Positions 8,671 through 17,118 of a stretch of 64,000 nucleotides of DNA are shown here, piece by piece. Position 1 is the first letter of the stretch. Each line of letters begins with the position of its first letter. Position numbers and translations under genes: made by a program. The notes beneath the pieces were generated by a model. It worked only from the letters and a program-made list of their open reading frames with translations. It was not told where the DNA came from and did not search any database. The DNA lies in the NCBI RefSeq assembly GCF_002157835.1, contig NZ_CP020809.1, positions 6,696,001 to 6,760,000 of the forward strand. The letters are read 5' to 3'. Origin of the DNA: Mycobacterium dioxanotrophicus (GTDB lineage: Bacteria > Actinomycetota > Actinomycetes > Mycobacteriales > Mycobacteriaceae).

Positions 8671-10287
8671 TCAGAACGGTGTGGGGATGCTGGAGCGGGT
8701 TTCGGTCAGGTGCCGCATGGACCGCAGCGCGACGGCCATGATGGTGGCGGTGGGGTTCATGCCGGTCGAGGTGACCATGGTGCTGCCGTCCACGATGAAC
8801 AAGTTCGGCACGTCGTGCGTGCGGCACCATTCGTCGACCACGGAGTTGGCCGGGTCGGTCCCCATCTTGGTGGTGCCCAGCAGATGCCAGGCGCTGTGCC
8901 GAACCACCGGAATCGGGTGTATCTCAACGGCTCCGGCGGCCTCGTGGGCCTCGACGGCCCGCGCGACGTTGAAGTCCAGCATCCGCCGGCAATTCTCGCC
9001 GATCTTGTAGTGGATCTTGGCTGCGGGAATCCCGTCGGAGTCGGTGACGTCGGGATCCAGTGTCACGGTGTTGGATTCGTCGGGCAGGTCCTCGGTAGTG
9101 ATGCCCCACTCGGTGTAGCGGCCGAATGTGCGTTGCAAGCGCGGATGGAAGTTCGCGCCGAAGCTGTCGCGCCAGTCGTCGCCCGGCTCCCAGAGGGTCT
9201 GCGCCAGTGGGCCACCCGTCGGCATGAGGTTCCACTTCGCGCCGCGGACGAATCCACGGTCGGTGTCGGTCTCATAGAACTGCAGGGATTGCAGCGCCTG
9301 GCCGGCCGGGCCGAGCCAGGTCTCCATGTCCTCGTCGTAAGCGCCGTAGACCGAGGCGTACGGGTGGGTCATCAGTCGCTTGCCGACCAGGCCCGAGGAG
9401 TTGGCCAGGCCGTCCGGGGCGGAGTTCAGCAGCAGTCTCGGCGTGCCGATTCCGTTGGCCGCCAACACCGTCACGCGGGCGGCCTGATGCTGCAGCGTGC
9501 CGTCGCGGTCGATGTACTCGGCGCCGGTCGCGAGCCCGCGGTCGTTGACGGTGATCCGGCTGACGCGGGCTCCGGTGACCAGTTGCACGCCGAGCTTGAT
9601 CGCGTCACGCCAGTGGGTGATGTCGGTGCTGGCCTTGGCGCCGACGGGGCAGCCGGATTCGCAGGCGCCGTAGCGCATGCAGGCTTCCTGGTTCTTGTAC
9701 TTGCGTGACGCGATGGCGTTGGGCGCGGGCCACCAGTGCCAGCCCAGCTTGTCCATGCCCTTGGCCGCGATCAGGCCGTATTTGCCGATCGGTAGCGGCG
9801 GCAGCGGGAAGGTGTGCGCGTCGGGGTAGGCCGGGTCGCCTTCGAGCCCGGACGCCCCGATGTGGTGGGTGACCTCGTCGTAGAACGGGCGCAGGTCCTC
9901 GTAGCCGAAAGGCCAGTCCTCGGCGACACCGTCGAGGGTCTTGACCCGGAAGTCCGACGGCATGGCGCGCACCCAGTGTCCGGAGAACATGATGGTGCTG
10001 CCGCCGACGCCGTTGAACATCAGCGGCTCGACCGGGCTCTCGGTGCTGTCGATCGGATAGTCGGCCGGGTTCTGCCGCACATTCGGGCTGGCGTTCCACT
10101 GCTTGAGCCGGGTCAGCTCCCATTCGGGCTTGCCGGCTGCGAAGTCGTCGGGCAGGTTCCAGCCGCCCTGTTCGAGACACACGACCTTGAGGCCGTGGCG
10201 GGCCAGCTCCAGGGCCGCCACTCCGCCGGACGCACCCGCGCCGATGATCAGGACATCAGGTTGCTCGTCGATTTCTCGGGTATTCAC
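8671..10287 (-). CDS. GMC-family FAD oxidoreductase (gluconate dehydrogenase large subunit-like)
   Basis: The 538-residue flavoprotein has an N-terminal FAD-binding motif (DVLIIGAGASGGVAALELA), a cysteine-containing segment typical of the gluconate dehydrogenase branch (CMRYGACESGCPVGAKAS), and the GMC C-terminal domain (HLLGTTKMGTDPANSVVDE, then TGMNPTATIMAVAL). It should oxidise an alcohol or sugar-type substrate and pass electrons to the membrane chain via the subunit-3-like partner. GTG 10287 is preferred because TGGAG lies eight bases upstream; GTG 10296 would add three residues. It is the first gene of a four-gene operon ending with a PucR regulator. Confidence 0.9.
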   Translation of the reverse strand: MNTREIDEQPDVLIIGAGASGGVAALELARHGLKVVCLEQGGWNLPDDFAAGKPEWELTRLKQWNASPNVRQNPADYPIDSTESPVEPLMFNGVGGSTIMFSGHWVRAMPSDFRVKTLDGVAEDWPFGYEDLRPFYDEVTHHIGASGLEGDPAYPDAHTFPLPPLPIGKYGLIAAKGMDKLGWHWWPAPNAIASRKYKNQEACMRYGACESGCPVGAKASTDITHWRDAIKLGVQLVTGARVSRITVNDRGLATGAEYIDRDGTLQHQAARVTVLAANGIGTPRLLLNSAPDGLANSSGLVGKRLMTHPYASVYGAYDEDMETWLGPAGQALQSLQFYETDTDRGFVRGAKWNLMPTGGPLAQTLWEPGDDWRDSFGANFHPRLQRTFGRYTEWGITTEDLPDESNTVTLDPDVTDSDGIPAAKIHYKIGENCRRMLDFNVARAVEAHEAAGAVEIHPIPVVRHSAWHLLGTTKMGTDPANSVVDEWCRTHDVPNLFIVDGSTMVTSTGMNPTATIMAVALRSMRHLTETRSSIPTPF

Positions 10288-10364
10288 CAGTCGCACTCCA
10301 GGTCAGATGGCTGCTGTGCGAATAATGATGCGTGCGTCACACTGACGGGCGCGAGAAGTGATCC

Positions 10365-10401
10365 GCACAAAACGGTAAACCTGCCTTGTGCATACGCACA
10401 A
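10365..10401. promoter_or_regulatory. Putative operator: inverted/direct GCACAA elements upstream of the GMC operon
   Basis: TTGTGC-ATAC-GCACAA (10386-10401) is an inverted repeat with six-base arms; an additional GCACAA lies at 10365-10370, about three helical turns away. The site is in the 223-bp gap between the upstream PucR gene and the GMC start, about 100 bp upstream of the GMC start codon. A PucR protein is the obvious candidate binder, but this is inference. Confidence 0.4.
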
Positions 10402-10510
10402 AGTCTGGCAACGTCCTGCCAACTCCCCCGCCGCATCTCTCCGCCGAGCAGACACTCAGGTCCGCGACACGCCGCGTTTCGGGTACCGCAGTGACTGCTC
10501 GCCGAGAGAG

Positions 10511-12013
10511 TTACCGCACCACGCCGCGCATCCGTCGGGCCGCGACGGCGACCGCGAGCGTCGTCAACTGGCCGGGTTGGTCGAGGTTCACGTCGAGCAG
10601 GCGGGCAATCTGGTCCAGCCGGTAGTACAGCGACTGCCTGCGGATGTGCAGCAGTTTGGCCGCCTCGGCCTTGGCTCCTCCGCACTCGATCAGCACTTCC
10701 AGCGTCCGCATCAGCTGGCCGCCTTTGGCCGCATCGCTGCGTTCCAGCGCGCCGATCTGGTCGTCGACGAACGCGCGCAAGGCATCGACGTCACCGTGGC
10801 CGGCCAGCAGTCGTTCCAGCGCCAGCGTCCGCACCCCGAGCGCTGGACCCGCCACCCCGAGATCCTGTCCGAGCCGCAGGGTCTCCCGCGCCTCGGTCAT
10901 CGCCCGGGGCAACGTGTCGATGTCGTCAACCATGCGACTCACGGTGATGCACAACCGGTTTCGCGACAACCGCAGCGCCCGCGCCGCAGCCTGCACCGCG
11001 GTGGCGACGTCGGTGCGCGGCTCGGCGGCCGACACCGCCAGCACGCCGCACAACAGACCGTCGACCAGTCCGAAGATGCCGTGGCCCACGTGATGCATCA
11101 GGGTGTCGGCGACCATCGCGACGGAGTCGACGCGCTGCGGGTCGACGGCCACACACGCGTAGCGCTGCCCCGACGTCGCGATACCCGCTGCCCGGAGCCG
11201 GGTTTCGAACGCGCCATGATCGCCTGCCTGATTGGCCACCAGTTGATCGAGCACCAACTGTTGCGCCCGCAGGGTGCCCGCGATTCCGGTCTGTTCCCGC
11301 ATCAGACACAGACCAAGCACGGTCGGCGCCCGCTCCAGCACTGCGGCGCATAGCAATTCGGGCACACCCGACGGGTCCACCGACAGCCGACCCCAGGCCG
11401 TACCGTCGACCATGACGGGCACCTCCGCGCGCGTCGCATCGTTTCCCTCGACGGCACCGGCGGTCACCATCACCCGACCCGCGTAATCACTGAGCCGCGC
11501 CGACGTCCCGAGCATCGCCGCGACCTGATCGATCAGTTCGTGCAGGGTCGCGCCGCGGGCCAACGCTTCGGACAAGGCCCGCGACGTCTCGTCGGCATAG
11601 CGCAACCGCGACACCGACCGGTCGATGAGCTCACTGTTGACCGCCTCGGCGACCTCGGTGAACCGCAACGTCGGAGCCAACTCGACCACCAGGAACCCGA
11701 GCGGCTGCGCTTCGTCGACCATTTCCGGCGGCACCTGCGCGAACGTCCGGCCGACCTCGAAGAACAATCCGGCCACTCCCCGCTCGGCCAGCCGCCGGAT
11801 GTACAGCCTGCGGCCTCCCTCGTCGACACCGACGAGGCCGACACCGTTGGTCAGCAGCACCTCGTCACCTCGCAGCAGATCCGCGATGTCGTACAGATCG
11901 GTGGAGTGCACCCACCGCACGGTGTGGTCGAGGTGGTCCCGGCCGCTGAGCACGGCCGGGTTGGCCGACCGCAGCGACGGGTGGGCAAGCACGTCACCGA
12001 CGGTCAAGGTCAT
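10511..12013 (-). CDS. PucR-family transcriptional regulator
   Basis: The 500-residue protein opens with a PucR N-terminal domain (MTLTVGDVLAHPSLRSANPA, HSTDLYDIADLLRGDEVLLT) and ends with the PucR helix-turn-helix (MRTLEVLIECGGAKAEAAKL, HIRRQSLYYRLDQIARLLDV). ATG 12013 is chosen because conservation starts there; a longer frame upstream is divergent intergenic DNA. It sits between the leftward GMC/NCS1/PucR operon and the rightward epimerase/SDR/creatininase operon, so it is well placed to control both. It resembles the other PucR protein only in domain plan, so the two may answer different signals. Confidence 0.9.
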   Translation of the reverse strand: MTLTVGDVLAHPSLRSANPAVLSGRDHLDHTVRWVHSTDLYDIADLLRGDEVLLTNGVGLVGVDEGGRRLYIRRLAERGVAGLFFEVGRTFAQVPPEMVDEAQPLGFLVVELAPTLRFTEVAEAVNSELIDRSVSRLRYADETSRALSEALARGATLHELIDQVAAMLGTSARLSDYAGRVMVTAGAVEGNDATRAEVPVMVDGTAWGRLSVDPSGVPELLCAAVLERAPTVLGLCLMREQTGIAGTLRAQQLVLDQLVANQAGDHGAFETRLRAAGIATSGQRYACVAVDPQRVDSVAMVADTLMHHVGHGIFGLVDGLLCGVLAVSAAEPRTDVATAVQAAARALRLSRNRLCITVSRMVDDIDTLPRAMTEARETLRLGQDLGVAGPALGVRTLALERLLAGHGDVDALRAFVDDQIGALERSDAAKGGQLMRTLEVLIECGGAKAEAAKLLHIRRQSLYYRLDQIARLLDVNLDQPGQLTTLAVAVAARRMRGVVR

Positions 12014-12051
12014 ACGACAGTATGACCTACGTGCATCGTTGAATGTATGAC
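12011..12051. promoter_or_regulatory. Putative PucR control region: CATAC/GTATG repeat
   Basis: CATAC-GACA-GTATG (12011-12024) is an inverted repeat covering the PucR start codon, and GTATGAC occurs twice, at 12020-12026 and 12045-12051, 25 bp apart. This arrangement in the divergent region fits an autoregulated, activator-type site, but no binder can be proved from sequence. Confidence 0.35.
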
Positions 12052-12116
12052 GTTTCGTCCGTTGTCGCCGACGGACCAGCAGGGCATTCTGGTCCACACA
12101 ACAGCGAGGAGCATCC

Positions 12117-13034
12117 ATGACCACACTCGTCACCGGCGGCCGCGGCTTCGTCGGTCGTCACCTGGTGGACCAACTGCTTGCCGAAGGCGAGCGCGTCATC
12201 ATGTACAACCGCGACTACTCCGTCGACCCTCGCGACGGAGTGGTCGCGGTCCTCGGCGAACTGTTCGACATCCCCCGCCTGACCGACACGCTGACCACCT
12301 ATGGCGTCGACCGCATCATCCACACGGCCGGGCAGAGCCATCCGGCCCTCTCGATCGAACTGCCGGTCACCACGTTCGCCGCCAATGCCGATGGCACGCT
12401 TGCGGTTTACGAGGCCGCCCGCATGACTGGCGTGCGCCGCATCGTGTTCTTCTCGTCGGAATGCGCGCTCGGCAACATCACCGAGCCGGGGCCCGTCATC
12501 GAGGACGTCAAACCGGCCCCGACCACCGTCTACGGCGTCACGAAGGTGGCGGGCGAATTGCTTGGCAGCGCGTACAACTCGCTCTACAGCATGGAGATCG
12601 TGTCACTGCGGATCACCGAGGTGTACGGCCCCGGGCTGTGGATGCCCAGCCTGCTCGGCGACATGATCCGGGCCGGCCTGCGTGGTGAGCCCTTCACCCT
12701 GGAATCCGGCGGTGACCACGGGTTCCAGTTCGTCTACGTCGACGATGTCGCGACCGCCGCCCGGCTCGCCTCCACCACCGAAAACCTCACCCAGCAGACG
12801 TATTTCGTGTCAGGCGGCGACCGGATGACCGTGTTCGAGACCGCCGAGCTGCTCGCAAAACTGTTGCCGGAAGCCAAGTTCGACATCGGCCCCGGCTACC
12901 TGCCCGACTGGGACCGGCAGGTCCAATTCGACCTGAGCCGCTCCGAACGCGACCTCGGCTATGTGCCGCAGTGGGCGCTGGAGAAGGGTCTGGAGAAGCA
13001 GATCGAGTGGATCCGGGCTACCGAGAACCTCTGA
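12117..13034 (+). CDS. NAD-dependent epimerase/dehydratase (extended SDR)
   Basis: This 305-residue protein is an extended short-chain dehydrogenase: Rossmann motif TLVTGGRGFVGRHLVDQL at the N-terminus, and YGVTKVAGELL, giving the YxxxK catalytic pair about residue 140. The family acts on nucleotide sugars or other hydroxyl/keto compounds. SD GAGGA precedes ATG 12117. It starts a rightward three-gene operon with an SDR and a creatininase-like hydrolase, divergent from a PucR gene. The operon context points to catabolism rather than cell-wall sugar synthesis. Confidence 0.85.
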   Translation: MTTLVTGGRGFVGRHLVDQLLAEGERVIMYNRDYSVDPRDGVVAVLGELFDIPRLTDTLTTYGVDRIIHTAGQSHPALSIELPVTTFAANADGTLAVYEAARMTGVRRIVFFSSECALGNITEPGPVIEDVKPAPTTVYGVTKVAGELLGSAYNSLYSMEIVSLRITEVYGPGLWMPSLLGDMIRAGLRGEPFTLESGGDHGFQFVYVDDVATAARLASTTENLTQQTYFVSGGDRMTVFETAELLAKLLPEAKFDIGPGYLPDWDRQVQFDLSRSERDLGYVPQWALEKGLEKQIEWIRATENL

Positions 13035-13048
13035 AGGGATTGCAGCAC

Positions 13049-13849
13049 ATGGGTGAGATGACGAACCGTACGGCGCTGGTCACCGGGGCCTCCTCCGGGA
13101 TCGGGCTGGCCACCGCCGCGACGCTGGCCCGCGAAGGCGCCGACGTGGCCGTGCTGGCCCGGCCCGAGGACGACCTGTCCGAGGCCGTACAGCTGGTGAG
13201 CGCGCACGGCCGGCGCGCCCTGCCGGTCAGCGTCGACGTCCGGGACTCCGCGGCGGTGCGGGCGGCGTTCGAGCGAGCCGAAGCAGAGCTCGGCCCCATC
13301 GACGCGGTGCTCAACAATGCCGGAATCTCCCGCGTCGCACCGCTGGTCGACACGACCGACAAGGACTTCGACGATCTGGTGTCGATCAACCTGGCCGGAT
13401 CGTTCTACGTGCTGCGCGAGGCGGCCCGCGTCATGCAGTCCCGCCGGCGCGGCTCGATCGTCAACACCGGCTCCGAGCTCGCTCTCATGGGTCAGCCGGG
13501 CTTCGTCGCCTACACCGCGACCAAAGGCGCCATCGTCGCGATGACCCGCAGTGCCGCAGCCGAATTGGTGACCTGGGGCATCCGGGTCAACTCGGTGTGT
13601 CCAGGCACCACCCGCACCCCGCTGCTCATGGTCGAATTCGAGGACAGCGCCGATCCGGAGGCCGAGATCGCCGAGATCTCGGCCAGCGTCGCCGCCGGAC
13701 GGTTCGGCGAGCCGCAGGAGATCGCCGAGGCCGTGGTGTTCCTGCTGTCCGACCGAGCCAGCTACGCGGTGGGCACGCATCTCGTGGTCGACGGTGGCCG
13801 GTCGACCTGCATACCGGCCGGCAACATCGGCGTCTCCCAGAACTACTGA
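13049..13849 (+). CDS. Short-chain dehydrogenase/reductase (classical SDR)
   Basis: A 266-residue classical SDR with the NAD(P) motif TALVTGASSGIGLATAATLA, the NNAG motif (LNNAGISRV), catalytic Ser and YxxxK (NTGSELALMG, FVAYTATKGAIVAM), and a C-terminal LVVDGG. ATG 13049 is preferred because GAAGGGA lies at good spacing and upstream in-frame sequence overlaps the epimerase gene. It follows the epimerase by 14 bp and precedes the creatininase-like gene by 18 bp, so the three are probably one transcript. Substrate unknown. Confidence 0.88.
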   Translation: MGEMTNRTALVTGASSGIGLATAATLAREGADVAVLARPEDDLSEAVQLVSAHGRRALPVSVDVRDSAAVRAAFERAEAELGPIDAVLNNAGISRVAPLVDTTDKDFDDLVSINLAGSFYVLREAARVMQSRRRGSIVNTGSELALMGQPGFVAYTATKGAIVAMTRSAAAELVTWGIRVNSVCPGTTRTPLLMVEFEDSADPEAEIAEISASVAAGRFGEPQEIAEAVVFLLSDRASYAVGTHLVVDGGRSTCIPAGNIGVSQNY

Positions 13850-13867
13850 GCCACAAGGAGTTACGAC

Positions 13868-14650
13868 ATGACTGAACAGAAGCCGCGTCTCTACCGGGAG
13901 ATGACCTGGCCGGAGATCGCCGAGGCGGCGCGCGCCGACATCCCGGTCGCCATCCCGATCGGCTCGACCGAGCAGCACGGCCACCACCTGCCCGTCTGCA
14001 CCGACTGGCTGATCCCCGAGAAACTGTTGGAGGAAGCCAGCCGCCGCACCGACCTGGTCGTCGGGCAGTTCGTCCCGTTCGGCTACCGCAGCAGGCCGGG
14101 AAGCGGCGGCGGACAACATATTCCGGGCACTCTGTCACTGCGGGCCACCACTTACATCGCCCTGCTCGAGGACATCCTCAGCGAGCTCAAGCGGGCCGGG
14201 TTCCGCAACATCGTGCTGTACAACTGGCACTACGAGAACAGCGGATTCATCTACGAGCCCGCGTTCCTGATCTCCGAGAAGCATCCCGATCTGAAGATCC
14301 TCGTGATGGAGGACGCCAACCCCGACTTCACGCCGGATCGCCAGCAAGCCATCTGGCCCGACGGCTTCCCCGGCCTGGCGCTCGAGCATGCCGCGGTGAT
14401 CGAAACCTCGCTGCTGCTGCATCATGCGCCCCATCTGGTGCGCGCCGAGCACATCAAGGCCGACGCTCCAGAGCGGGTGGTCAACCACGATGTGCTGCCG
14501 ATCGACACCCGCATGTCCACGACCACCGGCACGCTCTCTTCTCCCGAGGCCGCCAGCGCCGAGAAGGGCAAGATGCTCACCGAGTGGATGGTCGACCGCC
14601 TCGTCGCCATCCTCGACGAGGAGTTCGGCGACCGCCGACTGACCGTCTGA
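13868..14650 (+). CDS. Creatininase-family amidohydrolase, close to true creatininases
   Basis: This 260-residue protein keeps the metal-site pattern of creatinine amidohydrolase: IGSTEQHGHHLPVCTDW (Glu35, His37, Asp46), NWHYENSGF (about residue 119), and ALEHAAVIETSLLL. It also matches Pseudomonas creatininase outside the metal site: GYRSRPGSGGGQHIPGTLSL, a VLPID segment and TGTLSSPEAASAEKGKML. That is closer than MftE-like members usually are. Creatininase opens the lactam of creatinine to creatine. No creatinase or sarcosine-oxidase gene follows here, so the natural substrate may be another cyclic amide. SD AAGGAG precedes ATG 13868; it is the third gene of the epimerase-SDR operon. Confidence 0.82.
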   Translation: MTEQKPRLYREMTWPEIAEAARADIPVAIPIGSTEQHGHHLPVCTDWLIPEKLLEEASRRTDLVVGQFVPFGYRSRPGSGGGQHIPGTLSLRATTYIALLEDILSELKRAGFRNIVLYNWHYENSGFIYEPAFLISEKHPDLKILVMEDANPDFTPDRQQAIWPDGFPGLALEHAAVIETSLLLHHAPHLVRAEHIKADAPERVVNHDVLPIDTRMSTTTGTLSSPEAASAEKGKMLTEWMVDRLVAILDEEFGDRRLTV

Positions 14651-14877
14651 CACCCGACCGACGCACCGGCGAGACCACTCGGGGGTAGTTTGCCGCCGGC
14701 CAGACCGAGAGCTGCCCCGGCGTCGACTTCTCAACAGTGTGCGGAATGCCGATCACCAACGTCTGCAATTCGTTCGGACATGTTCGAACAGCCGACGCCA
14801 GCAGACAGATTGCCGGATGATGGTTCGCGTTCGTGATTGCTGGACGAGCCAGCAGATCCGGCACGTGACAGGGGGTC

Positions 14878-15636
14878 ATGATGGTGTATCCGACGACATC
14901 CGGTGGCAACGTCCTGATTGAGGGTCAGCACTGGCGCGGCAAGCTGCAACGTCCGCAAGGCGGAGACCTAGCAATCCATCTCGACAAGGGATTGCTGTTC
15001 GACGGCCGAGCCAGGGGCCTCGCCCAGTTGGTGACGGCCGGCACGGGAAGCGATCCACTCATCGTCGACGGGCGGGCCGCGGCGGGACGACTCGAGTGTC
15101 AGCTGCTCGACCCGGCGGCAAGCCGCGACCCGCTGCAGTTGACGGGCATGTTTGCTGGTGACGAGTTGACCGGCACCCTCACCGGTCCGGACCAGGAAAC
15201 GCACGACCTGGTCTTGCACAAGTACCAGCCGGATCAACCGCCCGCACCGGGCAAACCGCCCGGGCCGGCCGCCAATCAGGCAATTGTCAGCTACGAGGTG
15301 GAGACCAACATCGGCGACTTCGAGTTCGTCAACTGGTCATTCGCGGTCGTGGTGCCACTCGGGACGTGGAAAGGCCGCACGCTCTGGGGCAATTCCAGCG
15401 GGAACGTGACGATAATCATCGATCCGTGCGCCCCGATCCAAGAGTCCGAGAAGTGGCACGTGAACTTCGATCTCTCCACCTGGTGGGGCGCGCCGGTCGC
15501 CCACTTCTACACGCTTCGCGGCGAGATATCGGTGCCCGACAAATGGGTCACGTTGCTCCCGGGAAGCTGCGCCTGGCCGGACGATCGCTGGGTCGACGTC
15601 CAGGGCAGGATGAAGTTCCATCGGGATTACCGGTAG
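14878..15636 (+). CDS. Hypothetical protein, 252 residues
   Basis: I do not recognise this protein. The N-terminal ~115 residues look beta-rich and soluble (GNVLIEGQHWRGKLQRPQGG, LFDGRARGLAQLV); a proline-rich linker follows (YQPDQPPAPGKPPGPAANQ, about residues 120-140); the C-terminal ~110 residues are tryptophan-rich (EFVNWSFAVVVPLGTWKGRT, FDLSTWWGAPVAHFYTLRGE). No signal peptide or membrane segment is seen. The start may be ATG 14878 or ATG 14881; GGGGG suits the second. It stands alone after a 227-bp gap and is convergent with lpdA across a strong hairpin. Confidence 0.6.
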   Translation: MMVYPTTSGGNVLIEGQHWRGKLQRPQGGDLAIHLDKGLLFDGRARGLAQLVTAGTGSDPLIVDGRAAAGRLECQLLDPAASRDPLQLTGMFAGDELTGTLTGPDQETHDLVLHKYQPDQPPAPGKPPGPAANQAIVSYEVETNIGDFEFVNWSFAVVVPLGTWKGRTLWGNSSGNVTIIIDPCAPIQESEKWHVNFDLSTWWGAPVAHFYTLRGEISVPDKWVTLLPGSCAWPDDRWVDVQGRMKFHRDYR

Positions 15637-15658
15637 TCGAAGCCGGAATCCCTCTGCA

Positions 15659-15723
15659 CCGCGAGCGTGCGTGGAATGCTGCCCCGGCACGGAGTGTCGG
15701 GCAGCAGACACGCACGCTCGCGG
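15659..15723. terminator. Long hairpin between convergent genes (likely bidirectional terminator)
   Basis: CCGCGAGCGTGCGTG (15659-15673) pairs perfectly over 15 bases with CACGCACGCTCGCGG (15709-15723); inside, GCTGCCC pairs with GGGCAGC. There is no U-tract, as is common for mycobacterial terminators. It sits between the 3' ends of the hypothetical gene and the lpdA end of the gcv operon. Confidence 0.6.
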
Positions 15724-15750
15724 GGCTCGGTGAGGGGGTGCCCGGCCGCG

Positions 15751-17118
15751 CTACCCGTGGAGGTGAAGCGGCGCACCGGATACGGCCATCAGCGCCTCAC
15801 CCAAGGCCTCGTTCTGGGTCGGGTGGGCATGGACGAACCGGGCCGCCTCGGCGGCCTTCACGCCGAGGTTGTAGAGCAGCTGCGCCTCGCCGATGAGCTC
15901 GGAGACCCCGGCGCCGACCATGTGTACACCCACCACTGCCCCGGCCGGGTCGACCACGAGCTTGACCGCGCCGGAGGCCTTGAGGATCTGGCTGCGCCCG
16001 TTGCCCGCCAGGTCGTAGGTGACGGTTTCCACGCCATCGCCGTACTGCTCACGCGCCGCTTCCTCGGTGAGCCCGACCGACGCGATCTCGGGATGGCAAT
16101 AGGTGACCCGAGGAATGCCCGCATCGGCGACCAACTCGGCCTCGCGGCCCGCGATCCGCTCAGCGACGAAGATGCCATGCTGAAATGCCCGGTGCGCCAA
16201 CTGGAGTCCGCCGACGATGTCGCCGATGGCGTAGACGCTTGGCACGCTGGTGCGCAACGAGTCGTCGGTCACCACGAACCCGCCCTCGACCGTCACGCCG
16301 TTCTCGGCCAGTCCGAGGTCCGCGGTACGCGGGGCGCGGCCGACCGCGACCAGCAGCACGTCGGCGGTGAGCACATCACCGGATTCCAGGGTCACCTGCA
16401 CGGCATCGTCATCGGAGGTGACGCCGGTGACCCGTGCGCCGGTCTTGGCGGTGATGCGGCGACGGCGGAACAACCGCTCCAGGTAGGTGGAGATGGCGGT
16501 GTCCTCGTTGGGCACCAACCGGGGCAGTGCTTCGACGATGGTCACCTTGGTGCCGAACGAGGCCCAGAGACTGGCGAATTCGACACCGATCACGCCGCCG
16601 CCGAGAATGATCGCCGTTTCGGGGATGGTCGTGAGCTCCAGTGCTTGATCGCTGGTGAGCACGCGGTCTGACGTCGCGATCACACCGGGCACCTTCGGGG
16701 CGGATCCGGTGGCCAGCACGATCGTGCGGCCGGTGATGGTGGTGCCGTCGACGTCGACAGTGGTGGGTCCGCTGAGCTTGCCCCGGCCGTTGACGACGGT
16801 GATCCCGAGGCCCTCGATCAAACCCGAGAGGCCCTTGTGCAAGCGCGAGACCACGGTGTTCTTGAACCCGTGCAGCTTCTCGGGGTCGACGCCTTCGAAT
16901 GTGGCGTTGATGCCGAACTGGGCTGCGGTGCGGGCCTTGTCGGCGACCTCGGCGGCGTGCAGCAGCGCCTTGGTCGGGATGCAGCCGCGGTGCAGGCAGG
17001 TGCCGCCCACCTGAGCTTCGTCGATCAGGATGACCGATTGCCCGAGCTGCGCCGAGCGGATCGCAGCGGCATAACCGCCAGGGCCGCCGCCGAGGATGAC
17101 GACGTCAGCTGTATTCAT
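15751..17118 (-). CDS. lpdA: Dihydrolipoyl dehydrogenase (E3 / L-protein)
   Basis: The 455-residue flavoprotein has an FAD motif ([20 protein letters not shown]), the redox disulfide [13 protein letters not shown] (Cys41/Cys46), an NAD motif ([20 protein letters not shown]), and the C-terminal [13 protein letters not shown] with catalytic His and Glu. It reoxidises dihydrolipoyl groups, here those of GcvH, producing NADH. ATG 17118 overlaps the lipA stop (ATGA), with AAGGAG upstream. It is the last of seven genes in the gcv operon. Mycobacteria normally carry another Lpd serving pyruvate dehydrogenase and peroxynitrite reductase, so this one may be dedicated to glycine cleavage (inference). 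Confidence 0.95.
   Translation of the reverse strand: MNTADVVILGGGPGGYAAAIRSAQLGQSVILIDEAQVGGTCLHRGCIPTKALLHAAEVADKARTAAQFGINATFEGVDPEKLHGFKNTVVSRLHKGLSGLIEGLGITVVNGRGKLSGPTTVDVDGTTITGRTIVLATGSAPKVPGVIATSDRVLTSDQALELTTIPETAIILGGGVIGVEFASLWASFGTKVTIVEALPRLVPNEDTAISTYLERLFRRRRITAKTGARVTGVTSDDDAVQVTLESGDVLTADVLLVAVGRAPRTADLGLAENGVTVEGGFVVTDDSLRTSVPSVYAIGDIVGGLQLAHRAFQHGIFVAERIAGREAELVADAGIPRVTYCHPEIASVGLTEEAAREQYGDGVETVTYDLAGNGRSQILKASGAVKLVVDPAGAVVGVHMVGAGVSELIGEAQLLYNLGVKAAEAARFVHAHPTQNEALGEALMAVSGAPLHLHG

Noticed and set aside
8671..14650. Mycofactocin cluster (GMC oxidoreductase plus creatininase-family gene)
   Set aside because: No mftA peptide, mftB, mftC radical SAM, mftD or mftF glycosyltransferase is present, and the creatininase-family protein is closer to true creatininase than to MftE.
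14774..14787. LexA/SOS-box-like TCGGAC-AT-GTTCGA
   Set aside because: The mycobacterial SOS box needs four bases between TCGAAC and GTTCGA; here there are two and one arm is imperfect.
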